A stretch of DNA of 57,500 nucleotides, from positions 1 to 57,500 of the forward strand of contig NZ_LGCM01000014.1 in the NCBI RefSeq assembly GCF_001306035.1, in the 5' to 3' direction. This document shows, one piece after another, positions 42,883-52,019 of the stretch. The notes under the pieces are model-generated. The model did no database searches, was not told the origin of the DNA, and was given only the letters and a program-made list of their open reading frames with translations. The number at the start of each line of letters is the position of its first letter. The first letter of the stretch is position 1. Made by a program: the position numbers and the translations under genes. Origin of the DNA: Levilinea saccharolytica. Lineage in GTDB: Bacteria; Chloroflexota; Anaerolineae; Anaerolineales; Anaerolineaceae.

Positions 42883-43572
42883 TTGAACGAACGTATTCTT
42901 CAAGAGCTGCGGCGGCTGGTCGCGCAAAATCAACCTATCCAGGTGCTTAGCTTTTACCAGGAATTTCCTATCACCTCGCCCCTCATCCTCAACCGCTTCG
43001 CGCAGGGAGTCCTCCAGGCCAACGTTCAAGGTCCGGGCGCGGTGTGCCTGTGCTGGCAGTCGCAGGTGTGGCTTTTGGCGGCCCCCCCGCTGGAAGCCGT
43101 CAAAGCCCGCGTGCTCTCCTTTCACCTGCCCAGCGGCCGGGTGGAACTGGACGCCTTTTCGCAAGCCAGCAGCGCCATCAGCCGCCGCATGGTGGTGCGG
43201 GTGGCCCCGCCCGAACCTCTGGCGGTGGATTTATTGGATGTGCAGAAATCATCGCCTGCCCTGCTGACCGACATCTCAATGGACGGCGCCGGGCTGATGG
43301 TGCCCGTACAGCCGCCGGTGAAGATCGGCCAAAACCTGCACCTGCGCATACACTTTCCCCAGGGCGAGGTGGAAGCCCGCGCGCAGGTGAACACCCTCAC
43401 CCAAAAAGGCGGTCATCTGCGCTTGAGTACGGTTTTCACCGGCCCCGTCACCCCCAAAACCGCCCTGCTGCAGTACATTGCCGAGCGCCGCCGTCAGCTC
43501 ACCGCGGAGCTTGAGCAGCTGTATCAAGAGCGGCTGAAGCAGTGCGCCGATGAAGAGGCGGGCAGCTTATGA
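42883..43572 (+). CDS. PilZ-domain cyclic-di-GMP receptor-like protein
   Basis: 229 residues, TTG start with AAGGAG nine bases upstream. Residues about 1-95 resemble a YcgR-type N-terminal domain. Residues about 97-205 are a PilZ domain with the cyclic-di-GMP signature: 'SRRMVVRV' (RxxxR) and 'LTDISMDGAGLMV' (DxSxxG). A short coiled coil ends the protein. It should bind cyclic-di-GMP and change the behaviour of a partner. The stop overlaps the start of the DedA-fusion gene (ATGA), so that membrane protein is the natural candidate partner. Confidence 0.85.
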   Translation: MNERILQELRRLVAQNQPIQVLSFYQEFPITSPLILNRFAQGVLQANVQGPGAVCLCWQSQVWLLAAPPLEAVKARVLSFHLPSGRVELDAFSQASSAISRRMVVRVAPPEPLAVDLLDVQKSSPALLTDISMDGAGLMVPVQPPVKIGQNLHLRIHFPQGEVEARAQVNTLTQKGGHLRLSTVFTGPVTPKTALLQYIAERRRQLTAELEQLYQERLKQCADEEAGSL

Positions 43573-44834
43573 TGGTTCAAATCCTCGAATTCCTGCGCCA
43601 TATCATCGAAAGCATCATCCTGCAGATGGGCTACCCCGGCATCGCCCTGGTGATGTTCCTGGAGACGGTTTTCCCCCCGATTCCCTCTGAACTGGTGCTG
43701 CCGTTTGCTGGTTCGCTGGCCGCCGCCGGGCGCTTCTCCCTGCCCGCGGTGATCCTCATCGCCACCCTGGGGGCGCTCAGCGGGGCGGTGGTTTTTTACC
43801 AGTTGGGCGCGCGCGTCCCCGAGGCGCGGCTGCGCGGCTGGGTGCGGCGCTTTGGGCGCTACGCACTCATCTCAGAACAAGACCTCGATCACACCCTGTC
43901 GTTCTTCCAACACCGCGGCCCGCTGGTGGTTTTCTTTGGCCGCCTGATGAGCCTGGTGCGCAGCCTCATCTCCATCCCCGCGGGCATGTTCCACATGCCG
44001 GCTGGAAAATTCCTGCTGTATTCGGTCCTGGGGACGGGTTTGTGGAATCTGGTGCTCTCCCTGGCGGGCTACTGGCTGGCCGAACGCTGGGCCGAGGTGC
44101 TGGTGGTGGTGGAAGCCTGGGAAGATACCCTGCTGATCCTGCTGCTCATCACCGTCCCGCTGCTGTTCTTCCTGCGCCGCTTCCAGCGCCACCGCCGCGA
44201 CCAGCGCATCCGCGCCGGCAACCTGCCGCCCGCCACGCCCTTGCCAGCCGAACGCCTGCGCGCCTTTTCACAGGTATGGCAGCCGCGCGCCCAGGCCGCC
44301 GCCCAGGCCCAGGATGTGCCCGCCGCTCTGGTGCTGGCCGTTCTGCTGGATGAAGCCCAGCGCTACGACCGCTGGGACCGCCTGCAGGACGCCGCCATGC
44401 GCCTGGTACTGGGCGCCCCCCGCGCTTTTCAGACCCTGCTGCGGCGCGTGTGGCAGATCCTGAGCGGCAAAGCGCTGGAAGACCAATCCTTCGGCCCCTC
44501 CCAGATGACCCTGCGCGTGCAGCGGGAATTGACCGAAAGCCAATACCTGCCCGCGCTCACCGAACCCGGCTGGCAGGGCCTGCTGCGCCGCGGACAGGAC
44601 GAGACTCAGGCCGCCCATCTGGTGGCTGCTCGTCTGCGGCAAATCCGGGATCACTGGCAAGCCCAGGGCGTTGACCTCAGCCAGCAGTGGGATGTGTTGG
44701 GAACGCTGTACAGCATCGGTCTTACCAGTGAGCGCGGCATCCACGCCCACCCCCAGGCCAACCACCGCGGGCAAGCCATCGCCGCCGCCGCCCAATCCTC
44801 TCCCCTCGCCGGGCCCCTCACCGACGGAGCCTAG
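43569..44834 (+). CDS. DedA-family membrane protein with C-terminal lysozyme-like domain
   Basis: 421 residues. Residues 1-200 are a DedA/SNARE-associated protein: 'GYPGIALVMFLETVFPPIPSELVLPFAG' (in parts), 'FGRLMSLVRSLISIPAGMFHMP' and a last membrane segment near 195. DedA proteins include lipid scramblases and undecaprenyl-phosphate carriers. A basic linker follows, and then about 180 residues not found in ordinary DedA proteins: 'LVLAVLLDEAQRYD', 'SFGPSQMTLRVQREL' and 'QWDVLGTLYSIG', which resemble a goose-lysozyme/transglycosylase-like fold. The start overlaps the PilZ gene stop. The C-terminal assignment is tentative. The topology of the tail relative to the membrane is not clear. Confidence 0.8.
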   Translation: MMVQILEFLRHIIESIILQMGYPGIALVMFLETVFPPIPSELVLPFAGSLAAAGRFSLPAVILIATLGALSGAVVFYQLGARVPEARLRGWVRRFGRYALISEQDLDHTLSFFQHRGPLVVFFGRLMSLVRSLISIPAGMFHMPAGKFLLYSVLGTGLWNLVLSLAGYWLAERWAEVLVVVEAWEDTLLILLLITVPLLFFLRRFQRHRRDQRIRAGNLPPATPLPAERLRAFSQVWQPRAQAAAQAQDVPAALVLAVLLDEAQRYDRWDRLQDAAMRLVLGAPRAFQTLLRRVWQILSGKALEDQSFGPSQMTLRVQRELTESQYLPALTEPGWQGLLRRGQDETQAAHLVAARLRQIRDHWQAQGVDLSQQWDVLGTLYSIGLTSERGIHAHPQANHRGQAIAAAAQSSPLAGPLTDGA

Positions 44835-44856
44835 CATCCCTCAAGGAAGGTAAGCA

Positions 44857-45765
44857 TTGTCACTCCTCATCACACGCTACATGGGCGAACTGGCAGCCTT
44901 GGCAGCTGCCATGATCTGGTCGGTCTCTTCCATGATCTGGGCACAGTTGAGCCGCAAACTAACCGCCCTGGAGCTAAACCTGCTCAAGGGCGTGCTGGCG
45001 GGGATCATGTTCCTGGGGGCGATGGCCGTTTTGGGCGAATTTGTGAACCAGGTTGCCCCGCTGGCCTTCATCCTGCTGTGCATCTCCGGCTTCATCGGCA
45101 TCGGCCTGGGCGACACGGCTTACATGAAAGCCCTGCAGGCCATCGGCGCCCGCCGCACCCTGCTGATGGGCACCCTGTCGCCGCCTATGACCGGCATCAT
45201 CGCCTGGATCTTCCTTGGCGAAACCCTGCCCCTGCGCGCCTGGGTTGGCATTCTCATCACCATCCTGGGCGTGGCCTGGGTCATCACCGACCGCACCCCG
45301 CAGCCTGAAAACGCCCCCAACAACTTGCGCGCCGGGATTATCTTTGGGCTGATCTCCGGCCTCACCCAGGCGGTCGGCTCGGTGCTCTCACGCTTCGCCT
45401 TCATGTACACCGATATTTCCCCCCTCACCAGCGCCCTGATTCGCATGTCGGCCGGTTCGCTGCTGCTGATTGTGTGGCTGATCACCCTGCGCCAGCCGGT
45501 GCTGCAATGGGTGCGCCAGCCGGGGGCCGCCAAATTGTGGGGGTTGATCCTCATCGCTACCTTCAGCGGGGCCTTCATCGGCATGTGGCTGCAGCAAGTT
45601 TCGCTCGACCGCGCCCTGGCCGGGGTCAGCCAGACTCTCATCTCCACCAGCCCTCTGTTCGTGCTGCCCGTGGCCGCGCTGATGGGTGAAAAGGTGAGTG
45701 CGCGCGCAGTGGTGGGGGTGCTCATCGCCCTGGTGGGGGTGGGGCTGCTGTTTGGGGCGGGCTAA
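44857..45765 (+). CDS. EamA/DMT-superfamily transporter
   Basis: 302 residues, ten hydrophobic segments in two EamA repeats (about 8-140 and 158-300). 'GELAALAAAMIWSVSSMIW' opens the first repeat and 'GIIFGLISGLTQAVGSVLSRFA' the second. Each ends with the usual 'GE' motif ('IFLGETLPLRAWVGI', 'ALMGEKVSARAVVGV'). The family exports or imports amino acids, nucleosides and other metabolites. The TTG at 44857 has GGAAGG six bases upstream; an ATG at 44881 is the alternative. It is 22 bases after the DedA-fusion gene and may be co-transcribed with it. Substrate unknown. Confidence 0.85.
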   Translation: MSLLITRYMGELAALAAAMIWSVSSMIWAQLSRKLTALELNLLKGVLAGIMFLGAMAVLGEFVNQVAPLAFILLCISGFIGIGLGDTAYMKALQAIGARRTLLMGTLSPPMTGIIAWIFLGETLPLRAWVGILITILGVAWVITDRTPQPENAPNNLRAGIIFGLISGLTQAVGSVLSRFAFMYTDISPLTSALIRMSAGSLLLIVWLITLRQPVLQWVRQPGAAKLWGLILIATFSGAFIGMWLQQVSLDRALAGVSQTLISTSPLFVLPVAALMGEKVSARAVVGVLIALVGVGLLFGAG

Positions 45766-45863
45766 CCCCCCTGGTCATCCGGCCAGTTTTTGGCCAAATG
45801 TGCAACGAACGGCGTAGAGGCGCGTATATACTGTAGAACCAAAATCTACAGGAGTGTGTTTCT

Positions 45864-46652
45864 ATGAAAATTCGTATTTTTGCTGCATTAACCGTACTGG
45901 CCCTGACTTCATTGGCCTGTTCGTTCAGTATGGCCCCCGTCAACATCGATACCGACAAGATCGTTGAAGATATCACCACCCGCATTCCCGACGGCATCAA
46001 AGGCTCCGGCAATCTGGTGACCGAATCGTACCCGGTCAGCGGCTACGATCAGATCTACTTTGGCGGCGTCGGCAAGCTGAATCTGGTGCAGGGCGATGAA
46101 GAAGGCGTCACCCTGGAAATTGATGACAACCTGCTCCCTTACGTCATCGTGGAAGTCCGCGGCAGCACCCTGCACATCGAATTTGAAAAGAACTTCACCA
46201 TCACCAACACCATCCACGTTGAATTCACGGTCAAGGTCAAAGATCTGAAATCGCTGGAACTGGCCGGGTTTGGCGACGTGCAGGCCGATCAGCTGCAGGC
46301 CGATGACCTCAGCCTGACCCTCAGCGGCGCGGGCAACCTGGAAGTGGATGATTTGCAGGCTCAGAACGTGGATATGCGCCTCTCCGGCTTCGGGGCTATG
46401 CGCCTTCAGGGGCAGGTCGAGAGCCAGAATGTGACCCTTTCAGGCGCGGGCGATTATCAGGCTGGGAAGCTGCAAAGCGCCAAAGCCGATGTGCGCCTTT
46501 CGGGCTTCGGCAGCGCCACCCTGTGGGTGACGGACGAACTGGCTGTGGATCTGACCGGAAGCGGCAACCTGGAATATTACGGCACGCCCAAGGTCACCCG
46601 CCAAAACGTGGACGGCTTCGGCCGCGTGCAAAGCCTGGGCAGCCAGCCCTAG
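45864..46652 (+). CDS. DUF2807 (GIN domain) lipoprotein
   Basis: 262 residues. Lipobox LACS, followed by a DUF2807 beta-helix/propeller-like domain (about 55-255). Recurrent 'LSGAGNLEVDDL', 'LSGFGAMRLQG', 'LSGAGDYQAGKL' and 'LSGFGSATLWV' repeats alternate 'GAG' and 'GFG'. These domains occur on bacterial surfaces with unknown binding partners. The start has CAGGAG upstream, and a TATACT at 45827-45832 could be its -10 box. It is monocistronic, ending in a strong terminator. Confidence 0.8.
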   Translation: MKIRIFAALTVLALTSLACSFSMAPVNIDTDKIVEDITTRIPDGIKGSGNLVTESYPVSGYDQIYFGGVGKLNLVQGDEEGVTLEIDDNLLPYVIVEVRGSTLHIEFEKNFTITNTIHVEFTVKVKDLKSLELAGFGDVQADQLQADDLSLTLSGAGNLEVDDLQAQNVDMRLSGFGAMRLQGQVESQNVTLSGAGDYQAGKLQSAKADVRLSGFGSATLWVTDELAVDLTGSGNLEYYGTPKVTRQNVDGFGRVQSLGSQP

Positions 46653-46677
46653 AGCCTGACTGTATGTAAGAATCAAA

Positions 46678-46712
46678 CGAGACCGGCCTGAGGGTAAACC
46701 AGGCCGGTCTCG
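46678..46712. terminator. Bidirectional rho-independent terminator
   Basis: Thirteen-base perfect stem (cgagaccggcctg / caggccggtctcg) with a nine-base loop. On + it is followed by TGTTTTGATT and on - by TTTGATT. It separates the converging DUF2807 and coiled-coil genes. Confidence 0.85.
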
Positions 46713-46736
46713 TGTTTTGATTCGTTCAAGGCGGCC

Positions 46737-49178
46737 TCAGCCGCCGTCGCGGCGCAGGAAGCTCCACCAAGTGCGCTGGGGGGCGGTGCGGCGGCCCCAC
46801 TGCTCTTCCAAATGTCCCTGGCTCAAGGCGTTCAGGCGCGACACCAGCTGGGCGCGGTTCATGCGGATGGTATCCGCCTCGCGCTGCACCTGTGCCGCCC
46901 GCCGGTGGATCTGTTCCAGCTCTTCCACGGCGCTTTGGGGCTTGCGGCGCGCCAGCGGCTCGGCGAATTGGGTCATGTGATCCTCTTCCTGCACCAGGCG
47001 CATGCGCTGGGTGGAAAGCACATCCGTGTTGGTGTTGCCCGACACCCAGGGCAGCTGGGGCAGGGCTTCTTCGGCCCGCAGCAAAGCCGCCCGCGCCGCC
47101 GTCAGGGCGCCGGCGGCGGCTGTCTGCATCTTTTGGGTACGGTCCACATCCTGCGCAGCCCGTTCCAACACCCCGCGCAGCTGCCCGCGCAAGGCCACCC
47201 CGCGGTCGGCATAGGCGCTCATGCGGTTCAGGCTGAGGTGCGGAACCCCGTCCACCTCGGCGATCCACTGGTTCACCGGCGTCACCCGCCCGCGCAGCAG
47301 CTCTTCAAAGTCCAAAAGGCGGTCCTGGCTGTAGCGCTCCACATCCTGCAAATGACCGCGCATATCTTCCTGCAGCTCGCGCACCAAAATGGTGACCTCT
47401 TTCAGCGCGCGCTGATAATCGTTGTGTATGGCCGCAGCCTGCTGGCGCAGCTTTTCGGCCTCATCCAGCAGCCCGCCGTAATTTTCACCCGCCAAATTGG
47501 CTCGGCGGCGCAGCTCGGCGTGAGTCTGCAAGCACTGTGCGGCGCGGGCGGTCAGGTCGGGCAGGCCGTTTTGGCGCACAAAGGGAATTTCATCAAAGAT
47601 GGTGAAGGCCAACACTTCCAAACAACGTTCGCGCTCGGTGCGTTCCTGATCCACGGCCGCCTGGGCGGTGGGGTAACCTTCATCCAGCTCTTCATAGGCG
47701 CGCTGCACCTGGGCCATGCTCTCCAGCAGCTCGGCAAAGCGGCTTTCCACCACCTCGGGCGAGCTTTCCACCAGAGACCAGTTGCCGTGCAGCCGCGCCA
47801 GGGCGTCGCTGAAGCCCACCGCACGCCCGCGCTCCTGGTACACCGGGTGGCAGGCCTGCAGCCGCCGCAGAAGCAGCCCCGCGCGCTTTTGCTGAAAAGT
47901 GACCCGATCGGCTGTAAAGCGCTGACGCAGGGCCTCAAAAGCCCGCCGCCGCTCTTCAAAGGCGCGGCGTTCACGGCGGGCGGCCTCAATCGGCAGCAGC
48001 CGCGGCATACGCAGTTCTTCCAGGCTTTCGGTGCGCTGACGAGCGTTGAGCCACAGCAAATCCTGGCGCATCTGGCGCGCCAGGGCCTCGGAAAGGTCCA
48101 TGCGGTAGCGCGCAGCGGGGACGGCCGACAGCCAGCGCGTCTGGTAGGCCAGTTCCTGATCTACCTGTTCGCAGTCCGCGGCGATGCGGTTGCGTTCGGT
48201 CAGCAGCTCGTTCAGTTGGGTTTCGAAATCTGCAACTTCCTGAACGAAATCGCGCAGGCGGGCTTCCACCGTGTGGTAATCGCCCGCGTCCAGGGCAGTT
48301 TCCAGCCGCCCCAGTTCCTGCATCAGCCCATCTAAGGCCACCGCGTTGGCTTTGGCAGGGCGGCGCACAGTTTCTTCGGCCAGGGCCTGCTGCAAACGGC
48401 TGAGGGACAGTCCCGCCATCTCCAGGCGCGGGCGCAGCAGAGCCTGGCGCTGTTCATGCTGCGAAAGCTGGGCTTTGATTTCATTTAATTGAAAGGCGCA
48501 GCGCTGGTTCAGCTTGTACGCTTCCACCACCTGAAAAGGGGTGGGCTGCACACCGTCCAGCAATTGAAAGGCGTGATCCAGGCATTGGGCGGTTTCTTCG
48601 AGGCGTTCGTACACCAGAGCGATGGCGGCCGCATAAGGCACATTCACGGCCTCGCGCAGCAGACTGTGGGCTTCATTCCGGCGCTGATCCACCGCGGTGC
48701 GCAGCTGCTCATCCATCCCCGCCAGGCGTGCCGAAAGCAAACGGGCCTGCTCCAGCATGTCCGCAGTCCGCTGCGACCAGCGGCGCATGCGCCGCTGTCC
48801 CCAGGCGTGGCGCAGGCGTTGGGCGGCTTCCACTGGGCTGGCCAACACCCCCCAGCGGATGGGGCGCTGAGTCAGGTCGCCCGCCGCGGGCAGCCCCGCC
48901 GCGCGGCGAATGTGGGCCAGGGTGACCAGGCCGTCCTGAACAGCTTTTTGGGTGCGCACCAGGGTGGCGGCGTAGGGGTCTTCTAAAGCAGTCGGCAGGC
49001 TGCGGGCAATTTGCAGCAGCTCGCGGCGCTGATCTCGGGCCAGGGTGAGAATCTCCAGCCGCTCTTGATCCCGTGCCAAAGCGCGGCTGCGCGCCGCCAG
49101 AACCACGGCGCGCACCCCCAAAACGCCCACAGCCAACGCCGCGGCGGCCACAGCAAGCAGGAGAGCAGCAATCTGCAT
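46737..49178 (-). CDS. Large membrane-anchored coiled-coil protein, family not recognised
   Basis: 813 residues. One N-terminal membrane segment (about 3-27), then almost entirely charged, heptad-like helical sequence rich in Arg, Glu, Gln, Leu and Ala, with few Gly or Pro. This gives a long cytoplasmic or extracytoplasmic coiled coil ending in 'TWWSFLRRDGG'. The topology recalls the cell-division regulator EzrA (N-terminal anchor plus spectrin-like repeats), but I see no specific EzrA patch and the length is greater. It could organise the envelope or division site. The gene is single, 48 bases downstream of the YcaQ-like gene on the same strand, so co-transcription is possible. Confidence 0.75.
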   Translation of the reverse strand: MQIAALLLAVAAAALAVGVLGVRAVVLAARSRALARDQERLEILTLARDQRRELLQIARSLPTALEDPYAATLVRTQKAVQDGLVTLAHIRRAAGLPAAGDLTQRPIRWGVLASPVEAAQRLRHAWGQRRMRRWSQRTADMLEQARLLSARLAGMDEQLRTAVDQRRNEAHSLLREAVNVPYAAAIALVYERLEETAQCLDHAFQLLDGVQPTPFQVVEAYKLNQRCAFQLNEIKAQLSQHEQRQALLRPRLEMAGLSLSRLQQALAEETVRRPAKANAVALDGLMQELGRLETALDAGDYHTVEARLRDFVQEVADFETQLNELLTERNRIAADCEQVDQELAYQTRWLSAVPAARYRMDLSEALARQMRQDLLWLNARQRTESLEELRMPRLLPIEAARRERRAFEERRRAFEALRQRFTADRVTFQQKRAGLLLRRLQACHPVYQERGRAVGFSDALARLHGNWSLVESSPEVVESRFAELLESMAQVQRAYEELDEGYPTAQAAVDQERTERERCLEVLAFTIFDEIPFVRQNGLPDLTARAAQCLQTHAELRRRANLAGENYGGLLDEAEKLRQQAAAIHNDYQRALKEVTILVRELQEDMRGHLQDVERYSQDRLLDFEELLRGRVTPVNQWIAEVDGVPHLSLNRMSAYADRGVALRGQLRGVLERAAQDVDRTQKMQTAAAGALTAARAALLRAEEALPQLPWVSGNTNTDVLSTQRMRLVQEEDHMTQFAEPLARRKPQSAVEELEQIHRRAAQVQREADTIRMNRAQLVSRLNALSQGHLEEQWGRRTAPQRTWWSFLRRDGG

Positions 49179-49226
49179 GAGGTTATTGTACGCGAAATCT
49201 GCTGGATAATGCGCTTAAAACTCAGA

Positions 49227-50444
49227 CTAATTATCGAAATTCTCAACAGAAAGGGCCGCCGCCAGCACCGCCGGAACCTGTTCGCAGGGCTGAACGCGGT
49301 CGGCCGAGCGCCAGGCCGCGCAGGAACGCAGCGAACGCGCCAGGCGAGCGGCACGGGCCTCATCCATCTGCACTCCCTCTTCCAGGAAGAACGAGCGGAT
49401 CTCCAAAATGCGCTCTTTGCGGTGCAGCTTGGCATCCAGGCGGCCAATCAGCTCGCCGCAGTCCAGAATGGGCAGTGAAAAATAGCCGTAGCGCCGCTGG
49501 GGAGCAGGCAGGTAACATTCGATGGTGTAATCGAACCCAAAAAATTCCTGAGCGCGGCTGCGGTCCCACACCAGCGGATCAAAAGGCGAAAGCAGGGCGG
49601 TATGGGTGGGCACCAGCTGGCCCGCGGCTGCCTGCTGAAGGCGTTCCTGGTGCGAGGCGTGCACCCAGCAGACATCATCCCAGCCCTCCACCGCCACCGG
49701 CAGCAGCAGACCGTCCTGCGCGGCGGCTTCCAACACCGCCTGCATGCCGTTCTTCTTCAGGCGGTAATAATCCGGCACCCAGCGCGAACGGGCCACCCCC
49801 AGGGCCTGCACCGACTTGAGCGCGAAGGCGCGCAGCGTCTCGTCCAGGGACGGGGTGTGCTCATCGCGCCAATCGGGCAGCACGCGCTCGCGCAGGTCGT
49901 AAACGCGCTGAAACCCCTGTCGGCGGGCAATCATCAGCTCTCCGGCGGTGTGCAGCCGTTCCAAAACCAGCTTCTCTTCCTTCCAATTCCACCAGCCCCC
50001 CTCTGGGCGGTTGGCAGCCTCAAAATCCGCCGAACGCAGCGGCCCCTCCTGGCGGATGCGGCCCAGCACCGCCTCGGCCGCATCGCGGTGTTCCTCCAGC
50101 CAATCGTCCACATTCCACCAGCCGCGCAGGCGGTCCACCATCATGCGGCGGAAATAGGGGTAATCTTCAATGGGGATGAAGCAGGCCGCGTGGGCCCAAT
50201 ACTCAAACAGATGCCCTTGGGCCAAAGCGTCTTCCAACCAGCGCGGATCATACGGCCCCAGGCGGCTCCACAGCACCAGATAGGGGCTGCGCGCCACCAC
50301 CGAGATGGTGTCAATTTGCAGCACGCCCATGCGGCGGATGGCGGTCATCACGTCTTCCGGTGCGGCGGGGGCGCTAGGCGGGGTCAGCAAGCCGAGGGCT
50401 GCCAGATGAAGCGCGCGGGCAGCGGAGCGAGACAGTTGCAGCAT
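49227..50444 (-). CDS. YcaQ-like winged-helix DNA glycosylase (HTH_42 family)
   Basis: 405 residues. 'MGVLQIDTISVVARSPYLVLWSRLG' (in parts) includes the QxD catalytic motif of YcaQ/AlkX glycosylases, followed by 'YWAHAACFIPIEDYPYFR', 'GEGPL/EGPLRSADF', 'LERLHTAGELMIARRQGFQRVYDL' and the C-terminal 'LLSPFDPLVWDR' and 'YTIECYLPAPQRRYGYF'. YcaQ unhooks interstrand DNA crosslinks and removes alkylated bases. Length and motifs are normal. It ends 26 bases before the 2H phosphoesterase gene's 3' end on the same strand, so the two may form a short repair or RNA-processing operon. Confidence 0.85.
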   Translation of the reverse strand: MLQLSRSAARALHLAALGLLTPPSAPAAPEDVMTAIRRMGVLQIDTISVVARSPYLVLWSRLGPYDPRWLEDALAQGHLFEYWAHAACFIPIEDYPYFRRMMVDRLRGWWNVDDWLEEHRDAAEAVLGRIRQEGPLRSADFEAANRPEGGWWNWKEEKLVLERLHTAGELMIARRQGFQRVYDLRERVLPDWRDEHTPSLDETLRAFALKSVQALGVARSRWVPDYYRLKKNGMQAVLEAAAQDGLLLPVAVEGWDDVCWVHASHQERLQQAAAGQLVPTHTALLSPFDPLVWDRSRAQEFFGFDYTIECYLPAPQRRYGYFSLPILDCGELIGRLDAKLHRKERILEIRSFFLEEGVQMDEARAARLARSLRSCAAWRSADRVQPCEQVPAVLAAALSVENFDN

Positions 50445-50470
50445 GGTTCATCCTCCAGCAGCGGGTGGAA

Positions 50471-51037
50471 TCAGGATAAGGGGAAAACGCCAATCGCGCG
50501 CCAGGCCAGGTCGCTTTTGCCGCGCTGCATGAGCTGCAGGGCGCGGATGGGAGCGGTGAAACGGCGCAAATGCCATTCACTGCGCTGCAGCTCGCTGAGC
50601 ATGGCCTCAGCCTTTTTGGGCTTCAGACGCATGGCCAGCGTCAGATGCGGGATAAACTCGCGGTGCTTATCCGTACCCAAAACGTCCATCAGCCGCGCCC
50701 GCACGGCCAGCATTTCGGCCGAAGGAACCGCCTGCAGGTAGACCACCGGATTGGCGCCGGTGAAGATATTAACACCCCCCAGGGTCAGCTCAAAAGCGGA
50801 AAGCTGCGGGGCCAGGTCGCGCAGCGCGCGCAGGGCGGCAGCCTCGTTGGCCGGGGTGGGCGGGCCAAAATGCCAGTAGGTTCCGGCCAGGGTCACATGC
50901 GGCGGAGTGATGCGGGCGGTCTTGGAATCGTACTGTTCACGCAGGGCCTGAATGCGCACCGCCAAGTCGCCTTCCAGGAAGGCGCCCACGAAAACGCGGT
51001 AAGCCAGCGGGCTGTCGTGTTCATATAAGGAAGACAT
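50471..51037 (-). CDS. 2'-5' RNA ligase / cyclic phosphodiesterase (2H superfamily)
   Basis: 188 residues from the ATG at 51037, with GGGAGG nine bases upstream; the longer open frame to 51592 is not supported. Two HxT motifs define the 2H active site: 'PPHVTLAG' (H47, T49) and 'PHLTLAM' (H131, T133). Between them, 'LGGVNIFTGANPVVYLQ' is typical of LigT/ThpR proteins. The family opens 2',3'-cyclic phosphates or joins RNA ends. Soluble. It is divergent from the LysM lipoprotein gene and 26 bases upstream of the YcaQ-like gene. Confidence 0.85.
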   Translation of the reverse strand: MSSLYEHDSPLAYRVFVGAFLEGDLAVRIQALREQYDSKTARITPPHVTLAGTYWHFGPPTPANEAAALRALRDLAPQLSAFELTLGGVNIFTGANPVVYLQAVPSAEMLAVRARLMDVLGTDKHREFIPHLTLAMRLKPKKAEAMLSELQRSEWHLRRFTAPIRALQLMQRGKSDLAWRAIGVFPLS

Positions 51038-51169
51038 TCCCAACAACCTCCCGTTCCCACACCGAGGAACGCTTCTTGCAACCCTTTTGGGCAGTGTTCC
51101 CCCTATTCTACCCGATGGTTCCGCGCCTGGCGGAAACTGGAGGGGGAAAATATCGCCTGGGCTTTGCGC

Positions 51170-51198
51170 TTGACGCTTTTTGTGGGTTATGCTACTAT
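51170..51198 (+). promoter_or_regulatory. Sigma-70 promoter of the LysM lipoprotein gene
   Basis: TTGACG (51170-51175), 17-base spacer, TACTAT (51193-51198). The leader would be about 100 bases and begins with a TGGTCA...TGACCA inverted repeat (51198-51222), which might form a hairpin or operator. Confidence 0.55.
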
Positions 51199-51302
51199 GG
51201 TCAAAAGTTCCATTTATGACCAACCTGCATGAAAATACCAGACTCCGGCGTCCGCAATTGTCCGCGCCAGTCCTTAAGGCCAGAAGAGAAGGAGAAACAG
51301 CT

Positions 51303-51920
51303 ATGAACAAAAGAGGATTTAGCCTGCTCGCAACCGCAGTCATCCTGGTTTTGTTCCTTTCCGCGTGTACGCTGTCCGCGTCGAAGGCGCCAGAAGTCAC
51401 CCCCACCGCCGAAGGGGCTTTTCCGTTTCCGGTGGAAACGCAGGGCAACCTGCTGGATGAATTGATGACGCAGACGGCCATGGCCAGCGGCGAAGGACCG
51501 AAAGCGGCGACCACCCCTGAACCTGAGTTAGAGCCCACCGAAACGCCCGAACCCGAAATCGCGGCGGTCATCCCCACCCTGGAACGCCCCAAGAGCTACA
51601 CCTTGAAAAAAGGGGAATGGCCCATCTGCATCGCCCGGCGCTTTGATCTGAACGTGGCCAGCCTGCTGTCCTTGAACGGCCTGGGCATGGACTCGAAGCC
51701 GGGGGTCGGCACGGTGCTGAATATCCCGCAGAGCGGCTCGTGGGATTCGGGCGCGCGCGCCCTGAAAAGCCACCCCACCGATTACACGGTGAAAGCCGGC
51801 GATACCATCTATACCATCGCCTGCGCCTTTGGGGATGTCTCTCCGGAAGGTATCGCCGCCGCCAATGGGTTGGAATCCCCCTACACCCTCACCGCGGGCA
51901 GCACCATCAAGATTCCGTAA
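51303..51920 (+). CDS. LysM-domain lipoprotein
   Basis: 205 residues from the ATG at 51303 (AAGGAGA nine bases upstream). Lipobox LSAC (C22), then a Thr/Pro/Glu linker to about residue 95. Two LysM-like repeats follow: 'YTLKKGEWPICIARRFDLNVASLLSLNGL' (in parts) and 'YTVKAGDTIYTIACAFGDVSPEGIAAANGL'. LysM modules bind N-acetylglucosamine polymers such as peptidoglycan, so the protein would link membrane and wall. A Cys in each repeat might form a disulphide. Divergent from the 2H gene and 99 bases before the Nudix gene. Confidence 0.88.
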   Translation: MNKRGFSLLATAVILVLFLSACTLSASKAPEVTPTAEGAFPFPVETQGNLLDELMTQTAMASGEGPKAATTPEPELEPTETPEPEIAAVIPTLERPKSYTLKKGEWPICIARRFDLNVASLLSLNGLGMDSKPGVGTVLNIPQSGSWDSGARALKSHPTDYTVKAGDTIYTIACAFGDVSPEGIAAANGLESPYTLTAGSTIKIP

Positions 51921-52019
51921 GCCGCAAAACCGTAACCATCGAGTATACTTGGGCGGGGGCCTTTTGCCCCCGCCTTTGCACGCCCACAACCTGAAGTCCC
52001 ACATTCAAAGGAACCGGCG

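Noticed and set aside
45781-45795. Hairpin ggcca-gtttt-tggcc after the EamA gene as a terminator
   Set aside because: The stem is only five base pairs and no T-tract follows; too weak to list.
50471-51592. Long 373-residue version of the 2H phosphoesterase
   Set aside because: The extra N-terminal part overlaps the LysM gene and its promoter and shows no family sequence; a good ribosome site supports the ATG at 51037.
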